A stretch of DNA of 64,000 nucleotides, taken from NCBI GenBank assembly GCA_007693505.1, contig REDL01000064.1, forward strand, positions 1 to 64,000. Reading direction: 5' to 3'. Within the stretch, counting starts at the first letter, position 1, and each line of letters begins with the position of its first letter. The notes beneath the pieces were generated by a model that did not search any database, was not told the origin of the DNA, and saw only the letters and a list, made by a program, of their open reading frames with translations. Positions 33,703 to 42,919 of this stretch are shown in pieces. Position numbers and translations under genes: made by a program. The DNA is from Desulfovibrionales bacterium. GTDB taxonomy: Bacteria; Desulfobacterota; Desulfovibrionia; Desulfovibrionales; Desulfonatronaceae.

Positions 33703-34934
33703 TGCAACAACCTACCGGGCTGCAGGACCTGATCGGCATTGAGCACAGCAAGCTTGGTTTTTTTCAGGAATTGCGTCAGAAAGTCGAGGAACTGAAGGAT
33801 TCCAACAAGCGTTCTGAGGAGCAACGACGGGAGATAGCCGCCATTTTGGATGGGATCACGGACGTGATGATGGTTTTGTCCGAAAACTTGCGGATCATTT
33901 CTGTAAACCATGTCTTTCGTCAGTTTTTTGATGATCCGCATCCCGAAGGCAAGTTCTGCTATGAATTGTTCCGCCACCAGGCTCATCCCTGTCCGGAATG
34001 CCCGGCGTTTCGTTCTCTGGCCACGAATTCCGTCTGCCGCGATACGGCCATATTCAAGCTCAAAGGCCGAAATCTGCAATTTGAAATGGTTGCCTCGCCG
34101 CTGAAGAACCCCGAGTGGCCGGAGCACCGGGTACTGATCTTCAAGCGCGACGTGACCTTGGAAAAGGAGTATCAGGCAAAATACTATCAGGTTGAAAAAA
34201 TGGCCACCATGGGCATGCTGGCCGCGGGCGTTGCCCATGAGGTGAACAATCCCATGGCGGCGATCCATGGCTTTGCCGAGGGATTGCAGCGGCGACTGCC
34301 GCGGATTGAAGGCACGGTGGATCCGGAGTTGGTCCAGGATTTTCGCGACTACACGGACATCATTCTCAAGGAGTGCCATCGCTGCCAGAAGATCATCCAG
34401 ACCCTGCTGACCTTCAGCCGCCCGGTTTCCGCACCCTTCTCCCCCCTGGCAATGAATCAGGTCGTCACGGATACCCTTCGCCTGGTGGACCACCACCTGC
34501 GCAAGCGAGATGGATTGAAAATCCAACTTCATCTGGCTGACGAACTGCCGCTGATCTATGGTGACGAATCCCAGCTCAAGCAGGTGATCTTGAACCTGCT
34601 GGTCAACGCCCTGGATGCCCTTCAGGGGGATGGCCAGATTACAATTACGACCAGTTTTGTGGAAGGCGAAGAAGTTTGTTTGTGCATCGAGGATACGGGA
34701 TGCGGTATTCCGCCTGAAAATCTGGACAAAATGTTTGAGCCGTTTTTTACCACCAAACCGGTGGGCAAGGGTATCGGAATCGGCCTCGCCTCCTGCTACA
34801 CCATTGTCCAGGAACATGGTGGTGAAATTTCCGTCGCCAGCGAGATGGATAACGGGTCACGGTTTACTGTCTGTTTACCGCTGAATGTCAAACAAGGATC
34901 CCGTGAGCGAGCATTACTCAGTTCTCGTCGTTGA
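33702..34934 (+). CDS. PAS-domain sensor histidine kinase
   Basis: This 410-residue soluble kinase has an N-terminal coiled coil (about 20-48), a PAS domain (about 45-150), a HisKA domain with H179 in [16 protein letters not shown], and an HATPase domain with [22 protein letters not shown] and [13 protein letters not shown]. The PAS domain holds a cysteine set (C86, C97, C100, C112; [16 protein letters not shown]) often seen in deltaproteobacterial PAS kinases, possibly a metal or redox site. GGAGG seven bases upstream fixes ATG 33702. It overlaps the regulator by 50 bp, marking a cognate pair. Confidence 0.93.
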   Translation: MQQPTGLQDLIGIEHSKLGFFQELRQKVEELKDSNKRSEEQRREIAAILDGITDVMMVLSENLRIISVNHVFRQFFDDPHPEGKFCYELFRHQAHPCPECPAFRSLATNSVCRDTAIFKLKGRNLQFEMVASPLKNPEWPEHRVLIFKRDVTLEKEYQAKYYQVEKMATMGMLAAGVAHEVNNPMAAIHGFAEGLQRRLPRIEGTVDPELVQDFRDYTDIILKECHRCQKIIQTLLTFSRPVSAPFSPLAMNQVVTDTLRLVDHHLRKRDGLKIQLHLADELPLIYGDESQLKQVILNLLVNALDALQGDGQITITTSFVEGEEVCLCIEDTGCGIPPENLDKMFEPFFTTKPVGKGIGIGLASCYTIVQEHGGEISVASEMDNGSRFTVCLPLNVKQGSRERALLSSRR

Positions 34935-36255
34935 CGACGAGGACTCCATCCTCAAGCTGTTCCAAAAGGAATTCTCCCGACCGGAACGGACCATTCATGT
35001 CGCTCCGACTGCGGCCCAGGCGCGACAATTGGCCCGCCGCAATCTCTACGATGTCGTGATTCTGGATATTCGTCTTCCGGATGCGGATGGGCTGGACCTC
35101 TTCGCGGAATTCAAGGAGCGGCTTCAGGATGTGGAGATCATCCTGATCACCGGCCATGGCAATATTGACAGCGCGGTTCAGGCAATGAAACTTGGCGCCT
35201 ACGACTACATCACCAAGCCCTTCAACCTGGACAAGCTGGAACTGGTCATCGAGAGAGCTTGGCAGCGGGCCTGCATGCAACGAGAAAACAGGGGCTACCG
35301 AATATCCTCTGTCAGTCAGCGGGCGCACCGCATGGTGGGCAATTCGGAAAGCATCAAACAGGTTCGATATCTGGCTGGCCGCGCCGCGCCCACAGAGGTT
35401 CCGGTCCTGCTGACCGGAGAAAGCGGAGTGGGCAAGGACGTAGCAGCCCAGGTGATCCATTCGGGCAGCAAGCGAGCGGATAAGCCGTTCATCATCAAGA
35501 ATTGCGCCGCTCTGGTCAAGGAACTGGCTCGCAGCGAACTGTTCGGACACATCAAGGGAGCCTTTACCGGGGCCACGGAATCTCGTGAGGGATTGATGGC
35601 TTTTGCCCACAAGGGAACCTTGTTTCTGGATGAAATCGGTGAACTGCCCATAGAGGTTCAGGCTTCGCTGCTGCGCGTGCTGGAAAACAAGACCTATCGC
35701 CGCGTGGGAGAAAAGGAGGAGCGGACCATCGACATCCGCTTTATCTTCGCTACCAGTCGAAATTTGTTCACTGAGGTGGAGGAAGGCCGCTTCCAGGAAG
35801 CTCTGTTGCACCGGATCAACGTCTTCAATATCCATACGCCGCCACTACGCGAGCGCAAGGAAGACGTCCCGCTTCTCGTGGAGCACTTCCTGGCCAGCTT
35901 GTCCACCACCCCAACCCGCTACCGGGTCACGGACAGGGCCATGCATTGTCTGCTGAACTACTCCTGGCCCGGCAACGTTCGCGAACTGCGCAATGTCCTG
36001 GAACGGAGCATGATTCTGGCCGACAAAGGCATTATTTCGGACCGAGCTCTGCCGCGGGAATTGGTGGACCAATCCCTGCCGACCCCAAGCAGTGGTTTCA
36101 GTGATGATGGAATGTTCTCTTTGCGCCTCATGGAGCGGGAGCATATTTCACGGGTGCTGAACCACTTCGAAGGCAATCGCCAGCAGGCCGCGAAGGCCAT
36201 GGGTATCGGTCGCAAAACCCTCTATCGGAAAATGAAAGAGTTTGAACTGCAGTAA
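34885..36255 (+). CDS. Sigma-54-dependent response regulator (NtrC family)
   Basis: This 456-residue protein has a receiver domain with phosphoacceptor D61 (VVILDIRLPDADG) and an AAA+ domain with Walker A GESGVGKD (about 171), the sigma-54 contact loop GAFTGA (about 224) and Walker B LFLDEIGEL. A Fis-type helix-turn-helix lies at the C-terminus (NRQQAAKAMGIGRKTLYRKM). Start ATG 34885 or GTG 34903, which has AAGGA close by. It ends 216 bp before a sigma-54 promoter for the second alcohol dehydrogenase, its probable target. Confidence 0.95.
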   Translation: MSNKDPVSEHYSVLVVDDEDSILKLFQKEFSRPERTIHVAPTAAQARQLARRNLYDVVILDIRLPDADGLDLFAEFKERLQDVEIILITGHGNIDSAVQAMKLGAYDYITKPFNLDKLELVIERAWQRACMQRENRGYRISSVSQRAHRMVGNSESIKQVRYLAGRAAPTEVPVLLTGESGVGKDVAAQVIHSGSKRADKPFIIKNCAALVKELARSELFGHIKGAFTGATESREGLMAFAHKGTLFLDEIGELPIEVQASLLRVLENKTYRRVGEKEERTIDIRFIFATSRNLFTEVEEGRFQEALLHRINVFNIHTPPLRERKEDVPLLVEHFLASLSTTPTRYRVTDRAMHCLLNYSWPGNVRELRNVLERSMILADKGIISDRALPRELVDQSLPTPSSGFSDDGMFSLRLMEREHISRVLNHFEGNRQQAAKAMGIGRKTLYRKMKEFELQ

Positions 36256-36470
36256 TCAATCGGTGGCTGTATCCTTTTGACCCAGCACAAGGCTTTTGTT
36301 GTATCAAGATGACACGGCTTTGTAACATTTTGAAATATCAGCATCTTCCCTGTTTTTCCCGCAGGGCTTTTCAGTGGCTGCGGTCTAGTGTCTCGAAAAT
36401 GTCCCATCTGCCAGGATGCGCTTGGAGTGGCTTGGGGGGAATATGCTTGATTTTTCAAGCTTTTCTTGCA

Positions 36471-36486
36471 TGGCCCGGAAGTTGCT
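36471..36486 (+). promoter_or_regulatory. Sigma-54 promoter of the alcohol dehydrogenase/Hdr-Flx region
   Basis: TGGCCCGGAAGTTGCT fits the -24/-12 consensus (TGGC at 36471, GC at 36484-36485, correct spacing). Transcription should start near 36497, leaving a ~75-base leader before adh. GCTTGATTTTTCAAGC (36445-36460) lies just upstream; TGTATCAAGATGACA (36300-36314) is a weak candidate activator site. The rest of 36256-36470 shows no gene. Confidence 0.85.
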
Positions 36487-36572
36487 CTTAGGGACTGCAA
36501 CAGTCGCTGCAGCGGAAACCGAGTGAGTGTTGTATTGTATTTATCCCTTTAACCGAAAGGATGGTTAGCATT

Positions 36573-37754
36573 ATGGCCGTACGTGAACAAGTTAATGGAT
36601 TTTTCATTCCCAGCGTTACCCTGATCGGCATCGGAGCCCACAAGGAAATTCCCGCCAAGATTCAGGCTCTGGGCGGCTCCAAGCCGTTGCTGGTCACCGA
36701 CAAGGGCATCACCGGCATCGGGATGACCGACCAGATCGTGAAGCTGCTCAAGGATGCCAAGATGGATTGCGTGGTCTACGACGAAACCATCCCTAACCCA
36801 ACGGATGCCAACGTGCATGCTGGTGTCGATGTATACCAGAAGAACAAGTGCGACAGCCTGATCACCCTGGGCGGCGGAAGCTCCCATGACTGCGGCAAGG
36901 GCATCGGCCTGGTCATTGCCAATGGTGGGAAGATTCACGACTTCGAAGGTGTGGACAAGTCCACTAAACCCATGCCTCCCTACGTTGCCGTGAACACCAC
37001 CGCCGGTACGGCCTCCGAGATGACCCGTTTTTGCATCATCACCGACCTGTCCCGGAAGGTGAAGATGGCGATCGTTGACTGGCGCGTCACTCCCGGCGTT
37101 GCCGTGGACGATCCGTTGCTGATGATGGGCATGCCTCCGGCGCTGACCGCCGCCACCGGTATGGACGCCCTGACACATGCCGTGGAAGCCTACGTTTCCA
37201 CCATCGCCACCCCGATGACCGATGCCTGCGCTGAAAAAGCCATCGAGCTGATTTTCAAGTACCTGCGTCCCGCCGTGGCCAACGGTCAGGACATCGATGC
37301 CCGTGAAGGCATGTGCTATGCCCAGTATCTGGCCGGCATGGCCTTCAACAACGCCAGCCTGGGTCACGTGCATGCCATGGCTCACCAGCTGGGCGGCTTC
37401 TACGACCTGCCCCACGGCGAGTGCAACGCCATCCTGTTGCCCCACGTGGAGAAGTTCAACCTGATTGCCAAGGTGGAGCGTTTTGCCAAGATGGCCCAGC
37501 TGATGGGCGAGAACATCGACGGCCTGAGCCCGCGCGCTGCCGCTGAAAAGGCCCTGGACGCCATTAAGCAGCTCTCCGCTGATGTCGGCATCCCGTCCGG
37601 CCTTGTTGAGCTGGGCAAGCGCTATGGCAAGGACGTGAAGAAGGAAGACATTGCGACCATGACCGGCAATGCCCAGAAGGACGCGTGCGGATTCACCAAC
37701 CCCCGCTGCCCCAAGGATGCCGACGTGCAGGCCATTTACGAGGCCGCGCTGTAG
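36573..37754 (+). CDS. adh: Iron-containing alcohol dehydrogenase (main copy)
   Basis: This 393-residue type III enzyme oxidises ethanol and similar alcohols with NAD. Signatures: LGGGSSHDCGKGIGLV, NTTAGTASEMTRFCIIT, and iron ligands in GMDALTHAVEAYVST, HVHAMAHQLGGFYDLPHGECNAILLP. Codon use is strongly biased to a preferred set, as in highly expressed genes. It has a sigma-54 promoter upstream and its own terminator downstream. The following genes encode the NADH-using Flx-Hdr complex, the same order known from Desulfovibrio vulgaris. ATG 36561 is an alternative start. Confidence 0.96.
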   Translation: MAVREQVNGFFIPSVTLIGIGAHKEIPAKIQALGGSKPLLVTDKGITGIGMTDQIVKLLKDAKMDCVVYDETIPNPTDANVHAGVDVYQKNKCDSLITLGGGSSHDCGKGIGLVIANGGKIHDFEGVDKSTKPMPPYVAVNTTAGTASEMTRFCIITDLSRKVKMAIVDWRVTPGVAVDDPLLMMGMPPALTAATGMDALTHAVEAYVSTIATPMTDACAEKAIELIFKYLRPAVANGQDIDAREGMCYAQYLAGMAFNNASLGHVHAMAHQLGGFYDLPHGECNAILLPHVEKFNLIAKVERFAKMAQLMGENIDGLSPRAAAEKALDAIKQLSADVGIPSGLVELGKRYGKDVKKEDIATMTGNAQKDACGFTNPRCPKDADVQAIYEAAL

Positions 37755-37773
37755 CATCTGAATATCGTTATTA

Positions 37774-37812
37774 TCAGAAAGGCCGGAAAGATCCGGCCTT
37801 TCTGATTTTTTA
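37774..37812 (+). terminator. Intrinsic terminator after adh
   Basis: TCAGAAAGGCCGG (37774-37786) and CCGGCCTTTCTGA (37793-37805) pair perfectly around a 6-base loop and are followed by TTTTTT (37807-37812). It separates a strong adh transcript from the hdr-flx operon; 37813-38007 must hold the hdrC promoter, of which TTGCCT/TATCTC near 37893-37920 is only a weak candidate. Confidence 0.93.
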
Positions 37813-38007
37813 CGCTTCACTCACATCAGGTGTTGAGGAGGTGCGGACTTTGGCTGCATGGTGTTCGAAGTTTTGTCGACGCAATAGGCTTGCCTTTTCC
37901 GTCACGATTCCTATCTCTGCATTCCGGTCATCCGTAAAGTTTTCACCCCCTCAACCCCTAAGCTGATTGTTGGCACCCCAACCCTCCCGCCAAGGAGCAG
38001 AAGACAC

Positions 38008-38565
38008 ATGGAAGTTGTTGATATCCACGCCTCGTGCGATCACGAATTCATCGCCAAGGTTGAAGAAGAGAGTGAGCAGAAGGTTCGCCTCTGCTACCAA
38101 TGCGGCAACTGTACCGCCGGCTGCCCTTATACTTTTGTCTATGATATCCCGGTCAGCCAAGTGATGCGTCTAGTGCAGGCCGGGCAGAAGGAACGGTTGT
38201 TGTCCTGCAAGTCGATCTGGCTGTGCGCCACCTGCGAGTCGTGTACCACACGCTGCCCCAATGAAATCGACGTTGCCCGGATCATGGACGTGCTGCGCCA
38301 CATGGCTCGTCGCGAAGGCTATGTGGCGGAGAAGAACGTGAAAAAGTTCTGGGATACATTTCTGGACTCCGTGGAAAAACACGGCAGGGTTTTTGAGATG
38401 GGGTTGTTGGCGACATATGTTGCCAAAACCGGTCGGTTCTGGACGGACATGGAACTGGGCCCCAAAATTCTTCCCAAGGGCAAACTCTCCTTCAAACCCC
38501 ACGAAATCCAGGGCAAGGATAAGGTTGCTGAAATCTTCAAACGCTTCAGGGAGATGCAGCAATGA
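38008..38565 (+). CDS. hdrC: Heterodisulfide reductase-like subunit HdrC
   Basis: This 185-residue ferredoxin-like subunit has two 4Fe-4S motifs: C29-C32-C35-C39 (CYQCGNCTAGCP) and C73-C76-C79-C83 (CATCESCTTRCP). It relays electrons from HdrA to the catalytic HdrB. AAGGAGC precedes the start and the stop overlaps hdrB by 4 bp. In this cluster HdrABC joins FlxABCD in a soluble NADH-linked bifurcating complex. Confidence 0.94.
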   Translation: MEVVDIHASCDHEFIAKVEEESEQKVRLCYQCGNCTAGCPYTFVYDIPVSQVMRLVQAGQKERLLSCKSIWLCATCESCTTRCPNEIDVARIMDVLRHMARREGYVAEKNVKKFWDTFLDSVEKHGRVFEMGLLATYVAKTGRFWTDMELGPKILPKGKLSFKPHEIQGKDKVAEIFKRFREMQQ

Positions 38566-39506
38566 GTACATATGCCTACTACCCTGGGTGTTCCGGACTC
38601 GGCACCTCCCAGGAGTATGAGTCCTCCACCAGGGCGGTCTGCCGGGCCTTGGGTGTGAAATTGGTGGATATTCCGGACTGGAGCTGCTGTGGCTCCACTC
38701 CCGCGCACACCGTCGATCACCTCCTGTCTTCAGCCTTGGCTGCCAGAAATCTGGCTCTTGCCGAAGACCTGGACGCAGCCGCGGTGATTACGCCCTGCCC
38801 AAGCTGTCTGACCAATCTTAAAGTCGCCGTACATCGCATGAGTGATCGGGAGTTTCGGATGCAGGTGAACAAACTGCTGGACAAACCGGTGGATCGATCC
38901 ACCCCGGTGAAATCCGTTCTGCAGGTGCTTGCCGAGGACGTCGGACCTGAGACCGTGGCCGAAATGCTGCCCCATAAGCCGCTGGCCGGTCTGAAGGTTG
39001 CTCCCTACTACGGCTGTATCATGAACCGCCCTCCGGAGGTGATGCAGTTCGACGACCATGAAAACCCCATGGCCATGGACAATTTGATGGCCGCACTCGG
39101 CGCGGAGGTTCTGCCCTTTCCGCTGAAGGTCGAGTGTTGCGGGGCCTCTTACGGGGTTGCCCGGAAGGACATCGTGGCCAAATTATCTGGTAAACTACTG
39201 CAGGCCGCTGAAGACCTCGGGGCGCATGCCGTGGTGACGGCCTGTCCGCTCTGTCAGATGAATCTGGACCTGCGCCAGGGACAGGCATCGTCCGCCGCTG
39301 GTCACAAGTTTCAGCTGCCTGTTTTCTACTACACGCAATTGATCGGCCTGGCACTTGGTGTGCCGCAAAGCGAGTTGGGACTGTCCAAACTGTGCGTCAA
39401 CCCGAGACTGGCTCTGGATGCCATGCATGCGGTCCAGGCCGAGAAGCGGGAACAGGAAGCCAAGAAAGAGGCCGCCAAGCAAATCCACAAGGCCAAGGCC
39501 GCCTAG
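38562..39506 (+). CDS. hdrB: Heterodisulfide reductase-like subunit HdrB
   Basis: This 314-residue protein has two CCG domains: DWSCCGSTPAHTVD with CPSCLTNL (about 45-90), and YYGCIMNRP with VECCGASYG and TACPLCQMNL (about 150-230). These cysteine sets ligate the two non-cubane 4Fe-4S clusters where the disulfide is reduced. The C-terminus is a lysine/alanine-rich tail (about 290-314). In sulfate reducers the partner is thought to be DsrC or another thiol protein rather than CoM-CoB. Confidence 0.94.
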   Translation: MSTYAYYPGCSGLGTSQEYESSTRAVCRALGVKLVDIPDWSCCGSTPAHTVDHLLSSALAARNLALAEDLDAAAVITPCPSCLTNLKVAVHRMSDREFRMQVNKLLDKPVDRSTPVKSVLQVLAEDVGPETVAEMLPHKPLAGLKVAPYYGCIMNRPPEVMQFDDHENPMAMDNLMAALGAEVLPFPLKVECCGASYGVARKDIVAKLSGKLLQAAEDLGAHAVVTACPLCQMNLDLRQGQASSAAGHKFQLPVFYYTQLIGLALGVPQSELGLSKLCVNPRLALDAMHAVQAEKREQEAKKEAAKQIHKAKAA

Positions 39507-39546
39507 AGCACCTTCGCGATCATACGGCGAAGCCGGAGGAACGTTC

Positions 39547-41505
39547 ATGAAGATTGGAGTATTCGTCTGCCACTGCGGCAGCAATATCGGTGGGACGGTG
39601 GACGCGGCCAGGGTCGCGGAGGCCTCCCGCGAATTTCCTGACGTGGTCTTTACGTCGGACACCATGTATGCCTGTTCCGAACCGGGACAGGACGGGATCA
39701 TTCAGGCCATCAAGGACAACCAGCTGGACGGCGTGGTCGTTTCCTCCTGCACCCCGCGGATGCACGAGCCCACGTTTCGACGCACCGTGGAACGGGCCGG
39801 GCTGAACCGGTTCATGTTCGAGATGGCCAACATCCGGGAACACGTCTCCTGGATCGGCAAGGACAAGGAGGCGAACACCAATAAGGCCATCGAACTGACC
39901 GGCATTGCCGTGGAAAAGCTGCGTCGCGACCAACCCTTGTTTGCCAAACAGTTCGATATCAACAAGCGGGTTCTGGTCATCGGCGGCGGTGTGGCCGGTA
40001 TTCAGGCCGCTCTGGACTGTGCCGACGGGGACCGGGAAGTGGTCCTGGTGGAGCGGGAATCCACCATCGGTGGGAAGATGGCCAAGCTGGACAAGACCTT
40101 CCCCACCGTGGACTGCAGCAGCTGCATACTCGGGCCGAAAATGGTCGACGTGGCCCAGCATCCGAAGATTCAGTTGTACGCCATGGCCGAGGTGGAGGAG
40201 ATCGGCGGCTATGTGGGCAACTACGAAGTGAAAATCCGTCGCAAGGCACCCTACGTGAACTGGGACCTTTGTACCGGTTGCGGACTGTGCATGGAGAAGT
40301 GTCCCAGCAAAAAGTCCACGGATCGCTTCAATGAACAGGTGGGCTCGACCACGGCCATCAATATCCCATTTCCCCAGGCCATTCCAAAGAAAGCCGTGAT
40401 TGACCCAAAATTCTGCATCAAGCTGACCAAAGGCAAGTGTGGGATTTGCGCCAAGATCTGTCCGACAAAGGCCATTGTTTTCGACCAGCGGGAAGAAATC
40501 ATTTCCGAGAGCGTCGGCGCCATTGTCGCGGCCACTGGTTACGATCTCTTCGATATCAGCAAGTATGGAGAATACGGTGGCGGGCGTCTGCCCGACGTGA
40601 TCACCGGTCTGCAGTACGAGCGGTTGCTCTCGGCCTCAGGCCCCACTGGAGGGCATGTCAAGCGGCCCTCGGACGGCAAGGAGCCGAAAACCATCGTCTT
40701 TGTTCAATGCGTCGGCTCTCGGGACAAGAGTGTTGACCGGCCGTACTGTTCCGGTTTCTGCTGCATGTACACGGCCAAGCAGGCCATCTTGACCAAGGAC
40801 CATATTCCGGATTCCTCTTCCTATGTCTTTTACATGGACATCCGTTCTCCAGGAAAGATGTACGATGAGTTCACCCGCCGGGCCATGGAAGAATACGGGA
40901 CACAATACGTTCGCGGGCGGGTCTCGATGATTTATCCACAAGGCGACAAGCTGATGGTCCGCGGTGCGGACACCCTGATGGGTACCCAGGTGGAGGTGGA
41001 GGCGGACCTCGTGGTTCTGGCCGCCGGGGCCGAAGCCGCTGTGGGCGCTCCGCAACTTGCCGAGAAATTGCGTATTTCTTACGATAAATACGGCTTTTTC
41101 ATGGAGAGCCATCCCAAACTGCGACCCGTGGAGACCAACACCGCCGGGGTGTACCTGGCCGGTTCATGTCAGGGACCCAAGGACATTCCTGCGTCCGTTG
41201 CGCAAGGTAGTGCCGCCGCGGCCAAGGTGTTGGCTCTGTTCGCCAAGGACAAGCTGGAAAACGATCCGATGATTTCCCTGGTGGACATGAAACGGTGCGT
41301 GGGCTGCGGCAAATGCGTTCGGGTCTGCCCCTTTGGTGCGATCAAGGAAATCGACGTTCGGGGAGAACCCAAGGCCGAGGTAATCGAGACGGTTTGCCAA
41401 GGTTGCGGACTGTGTACAGCAACGTGTCCGCAGGGGGCGATCCAACTTTCCCATTTTACCGATAATCAGATTCTCGCCGAGGTGAACGCATTATGCCAGC
41501 TTTAG
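39547..41505 (+). CDS. hdrA: Heterodisulfide reductase-like subunit HdrA
   Basis: This 652-residue flavoprotein is the presumed bifurcation site. The N-terminal domain (1-135) has GVFVCHCG; the FAD-binding loop VIGGGVAGIQAAL is at 145-157. Four ferredoxin-type motifs are seen: CTGCGLCMEKCP (from 242), CGICAKICPTKA (from 298), CVGCGKCVRVCP (about 583) and CQGCGLCTATCP (about 618). GGAGG precedes ATG 39547; upstream frame reads through hdrB sequence. The end overlaps flxD by 13 bp. FAD splits NADH-derived electrons between ferredoxin and HdrB. Confidence 0.95.
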   Translation: MKIGVFVCHCGSNIGGTVDAARVAEASREFPDVVFTSDTMYACSEPGQDGIIQAIKDNQLDGVVVSSCTPRMHEPTFRRTVERAGLNRFMFEMANIREHVSWIGKDKEANTNKAIELTGIAVEKLRRDQPLFAKQFDINKRVLVIGGGVAGIQAALDCADGDREVVLVERESTIGGKMAKLDKTFPTVDCSSCILGPKMVDVAQHPKIQLYAMAEVEEIGGYVGNYEVKIRRKAPYVNWDLCTGCGLCMEKCPSKKSTDRFNEQVGSTTAINIPFPQAIPKKAVIDPKFCIKLTKGKCGICAKICPTKAIVFDQREEIISESVGAIVAATGYDLFDISKYGEYGGGRLPDVITGLQYERLLSASGPTGGHVKRPSDGKEPKTIVFVQCVGSRDKSVDRPYCSGFCCMYTAKQAILTKDHIPDSSSYVFYMDIRSPGKMYDEFTRRAMEEYGTQYVRGRVSMIYPQGDKLMVRGADTLMGTQVEVEADLVVLAAGAEAAVGAPQLAEKLRISYDKYGFFMESHPKLRPVETNTAGVYLAGSCQGPKDIPASVAQGSAAAAKVLALFAKDKLENDPMISLVDMKRCVGCGKCVRVCPFGAIKEIDVRGEPKAEVIETVCQGCGLCTATCPQGAIQLSHFTDNQILAEVNALCQL

Positions 41506-41951
41506 CCGGAAAGGAACTTCGAATCGTTGGCTTTCTCTGTAACTGGTGCTCCTACGGTGGAGCGGATACGGCTGGAGTCGGTCGGTTTTCTCAGCCCACG
41601 GACCTGCGGATCATCCGCGTCCCATGCTCCGGACGAATCAATCCCCTGTTCGTCGCCAAGACCCTGCTATCCGGTGCCGATGGGGTGCTTGTTTCCGGAT
41701 GCCACCCCCGGGACTGTCACTATGCCGAAGGCAATTTCTATGCCCGCCGCCGATTGGAAGTCTTCAAGCGGTTTCTGCCGACCATGGGCATAGACCCCGA
41801 CCGTTTTGAGTATACCTGGGTTTCCGCGTCCGAGGGACAACGGTGGCAGAAAGTGGTGACCACCTTTACGGAGCAGATTCACAAGCTTGGCCCGGCTCCC
41901 CGATTCGGCTTTGCCCATGAGCAGAACCCGGCAACCGCGGCGGCGTGTTAA
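41493..41951 (+). CDS. flxD: FlxD (MvhD-like iron-sulfur protein)
   Basis: This 152-residue protein has the MvhD/FlpD pattern: VGFLCNWCSYGGADTAG at the N-terminus, VPCSGRI, and SGCHPRDCHYAEGNF, giving the cysteines for a 2Fe-2S cluster. It transfers electrons from the FlxABC oxidoreductase to HdrA. It overlaps hdrA at its start and is followed by flxC after 11 bp. Confidence 0.93.
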   Translation: MPALAGKELRIVGFLCNWCSYGGADTAGVGRFSQPTDLRIIRVPCSGRINPLFVAKTLLSGADGVLVSGCHPRDCHYAEGNFYARRRLEVFKRFLPTMGIDPDRFEYTWVSASEGQRWQKVVTTFTEQIHKLGPAPRFGFAHEQNPATAAAC

Positions 41952-41962
41952 GGAGTGCAACA

Positions 41963-42919
41963 GTGACAATTCTCACGCAACTCAAGGAACAGATCACGGC
42001 ACAGTTGCCGAAGCTGGATATGGTTATCGGCTGGGAGCAGGGCTACGACGCACTGCATGCCACGCCGTTGTTCATGCGTGCGGCGGAGGATGTGGAGCGG
42101 CTACAGATTGGGCCGCTGTCCGTCCATAACACGGCAACATACCTCACTGGTTTGCGAAACAAGAAGGTCGGACTCGTGGTCAAGGGCTGTGACAGCCGGG
42201 CCGTGGTTCAATTGCAGCAAGAGGGGTTGATCGACCGTGAAAATGTCGTGGTCTTCGGCTTTCCGTGTGATGGCGTGGCCGACCTGACCAAGGTGCGGCG
42301 GCTGATTGGCGATGTCGGACGGGTGGAAGAAGTTGAAACTACTCCCACGGAACTTCGCCTGCGGGTGGACGGCCGAGAAGAACAGGTGGCCATGTCCGAC
42401 GTGATGGCGGACAAGTGCCGGCGGTGTCAGTATCCCAATGCCCTGGTTCATGATCATTTCGCGGGCAAGCCCAGGGAGCCTCACGCTACGAGTGACGATT
42501 ATACCGATGTACAGGAATTCGAGTCGCAGTCCCTGGAGACTCGATTCGAACACTGGAAGTCGGAAATGAGCCGATGCATCCGCTGCTACGCCTGCCGCAA
42601 CGCCTGTCCCATGTGCGTATGCCGGGATCATTGTATTGCCCAGAGCCGGGATCCCCATTGGGTCACCCAGGACGACATGGTCCGGGAAAAATGGATGTTC
42701 CAGGTGATCCATGCCATGCACTTGGCCGGGCGCTGCGTGGAATGCGGCGAATGCCAACGAGCCTGCCCGGTGGATATTCCGATTCTGGCGCTGAAGCGCA
42801 AAATGAACAAGGAAATCAAGGAAGTCTTCAACTATGATGCCGGTGTTGACCCTCAGGCAATACCGCCATTGCTCTCCTTCCAGGTGGAAGAGGAGAACAT
42901 CAACGAGCGAGGTTGGTGA
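41963..42919 (+). CDS. flxC: FlxC iron-sulfur subunit
   Basis: This 318-residue protein has an FrhB-like N-terminal half (VVKGCDSRAVVQL, CDGVADL) and three cysteine clusters: CRRCQYP; CIRCYACRNACPMCVC; and CVECGECQRACPVD. AAGGAG lies seven bases before the GTG at 41963, which I take as the start. Its TGA is part of TGATG at the flxB start. It mediates electron flow between FlxA/FlxB and FlxD. Confidence 0.92.
   Translation: MTILTQLKEQITAQLPKLDMVIGWEQGYDALHATPLFMRAAEDVERLQIGPLSVHNTATYLTGLRNKKVGLVVKGCDSRAVVQLQQEGLIDRENVVVFGFPCDGVADLTKVRRLIGDVGRVEEVETTPTELRLRVDGREEQVAMSDVMADKCRRCQYPNALVHDHFAGKPREPHATSDDYTDVQEFESQSLETRFEHWKSEMSRCIRCYACRNACPMCVCRDHCIAQSRDPHWVTQDDMVREKWMFQVIHAMHLAGRCVECGECQRACPVDIPILALKRKMNKEIKEVFNYDAGVDPQAIPPLLSFQVEEENINERGW

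Noticed and set aside
36445-36460. GCTTGATTTTTCAAGC as an activator binding site for the sigma-54 promoter
   Set aside because: It lies only 11 bp upstream of the -24 box, too close for a usual enhancer site; it may be a remnant terminator stem or an unrelated palindrome.
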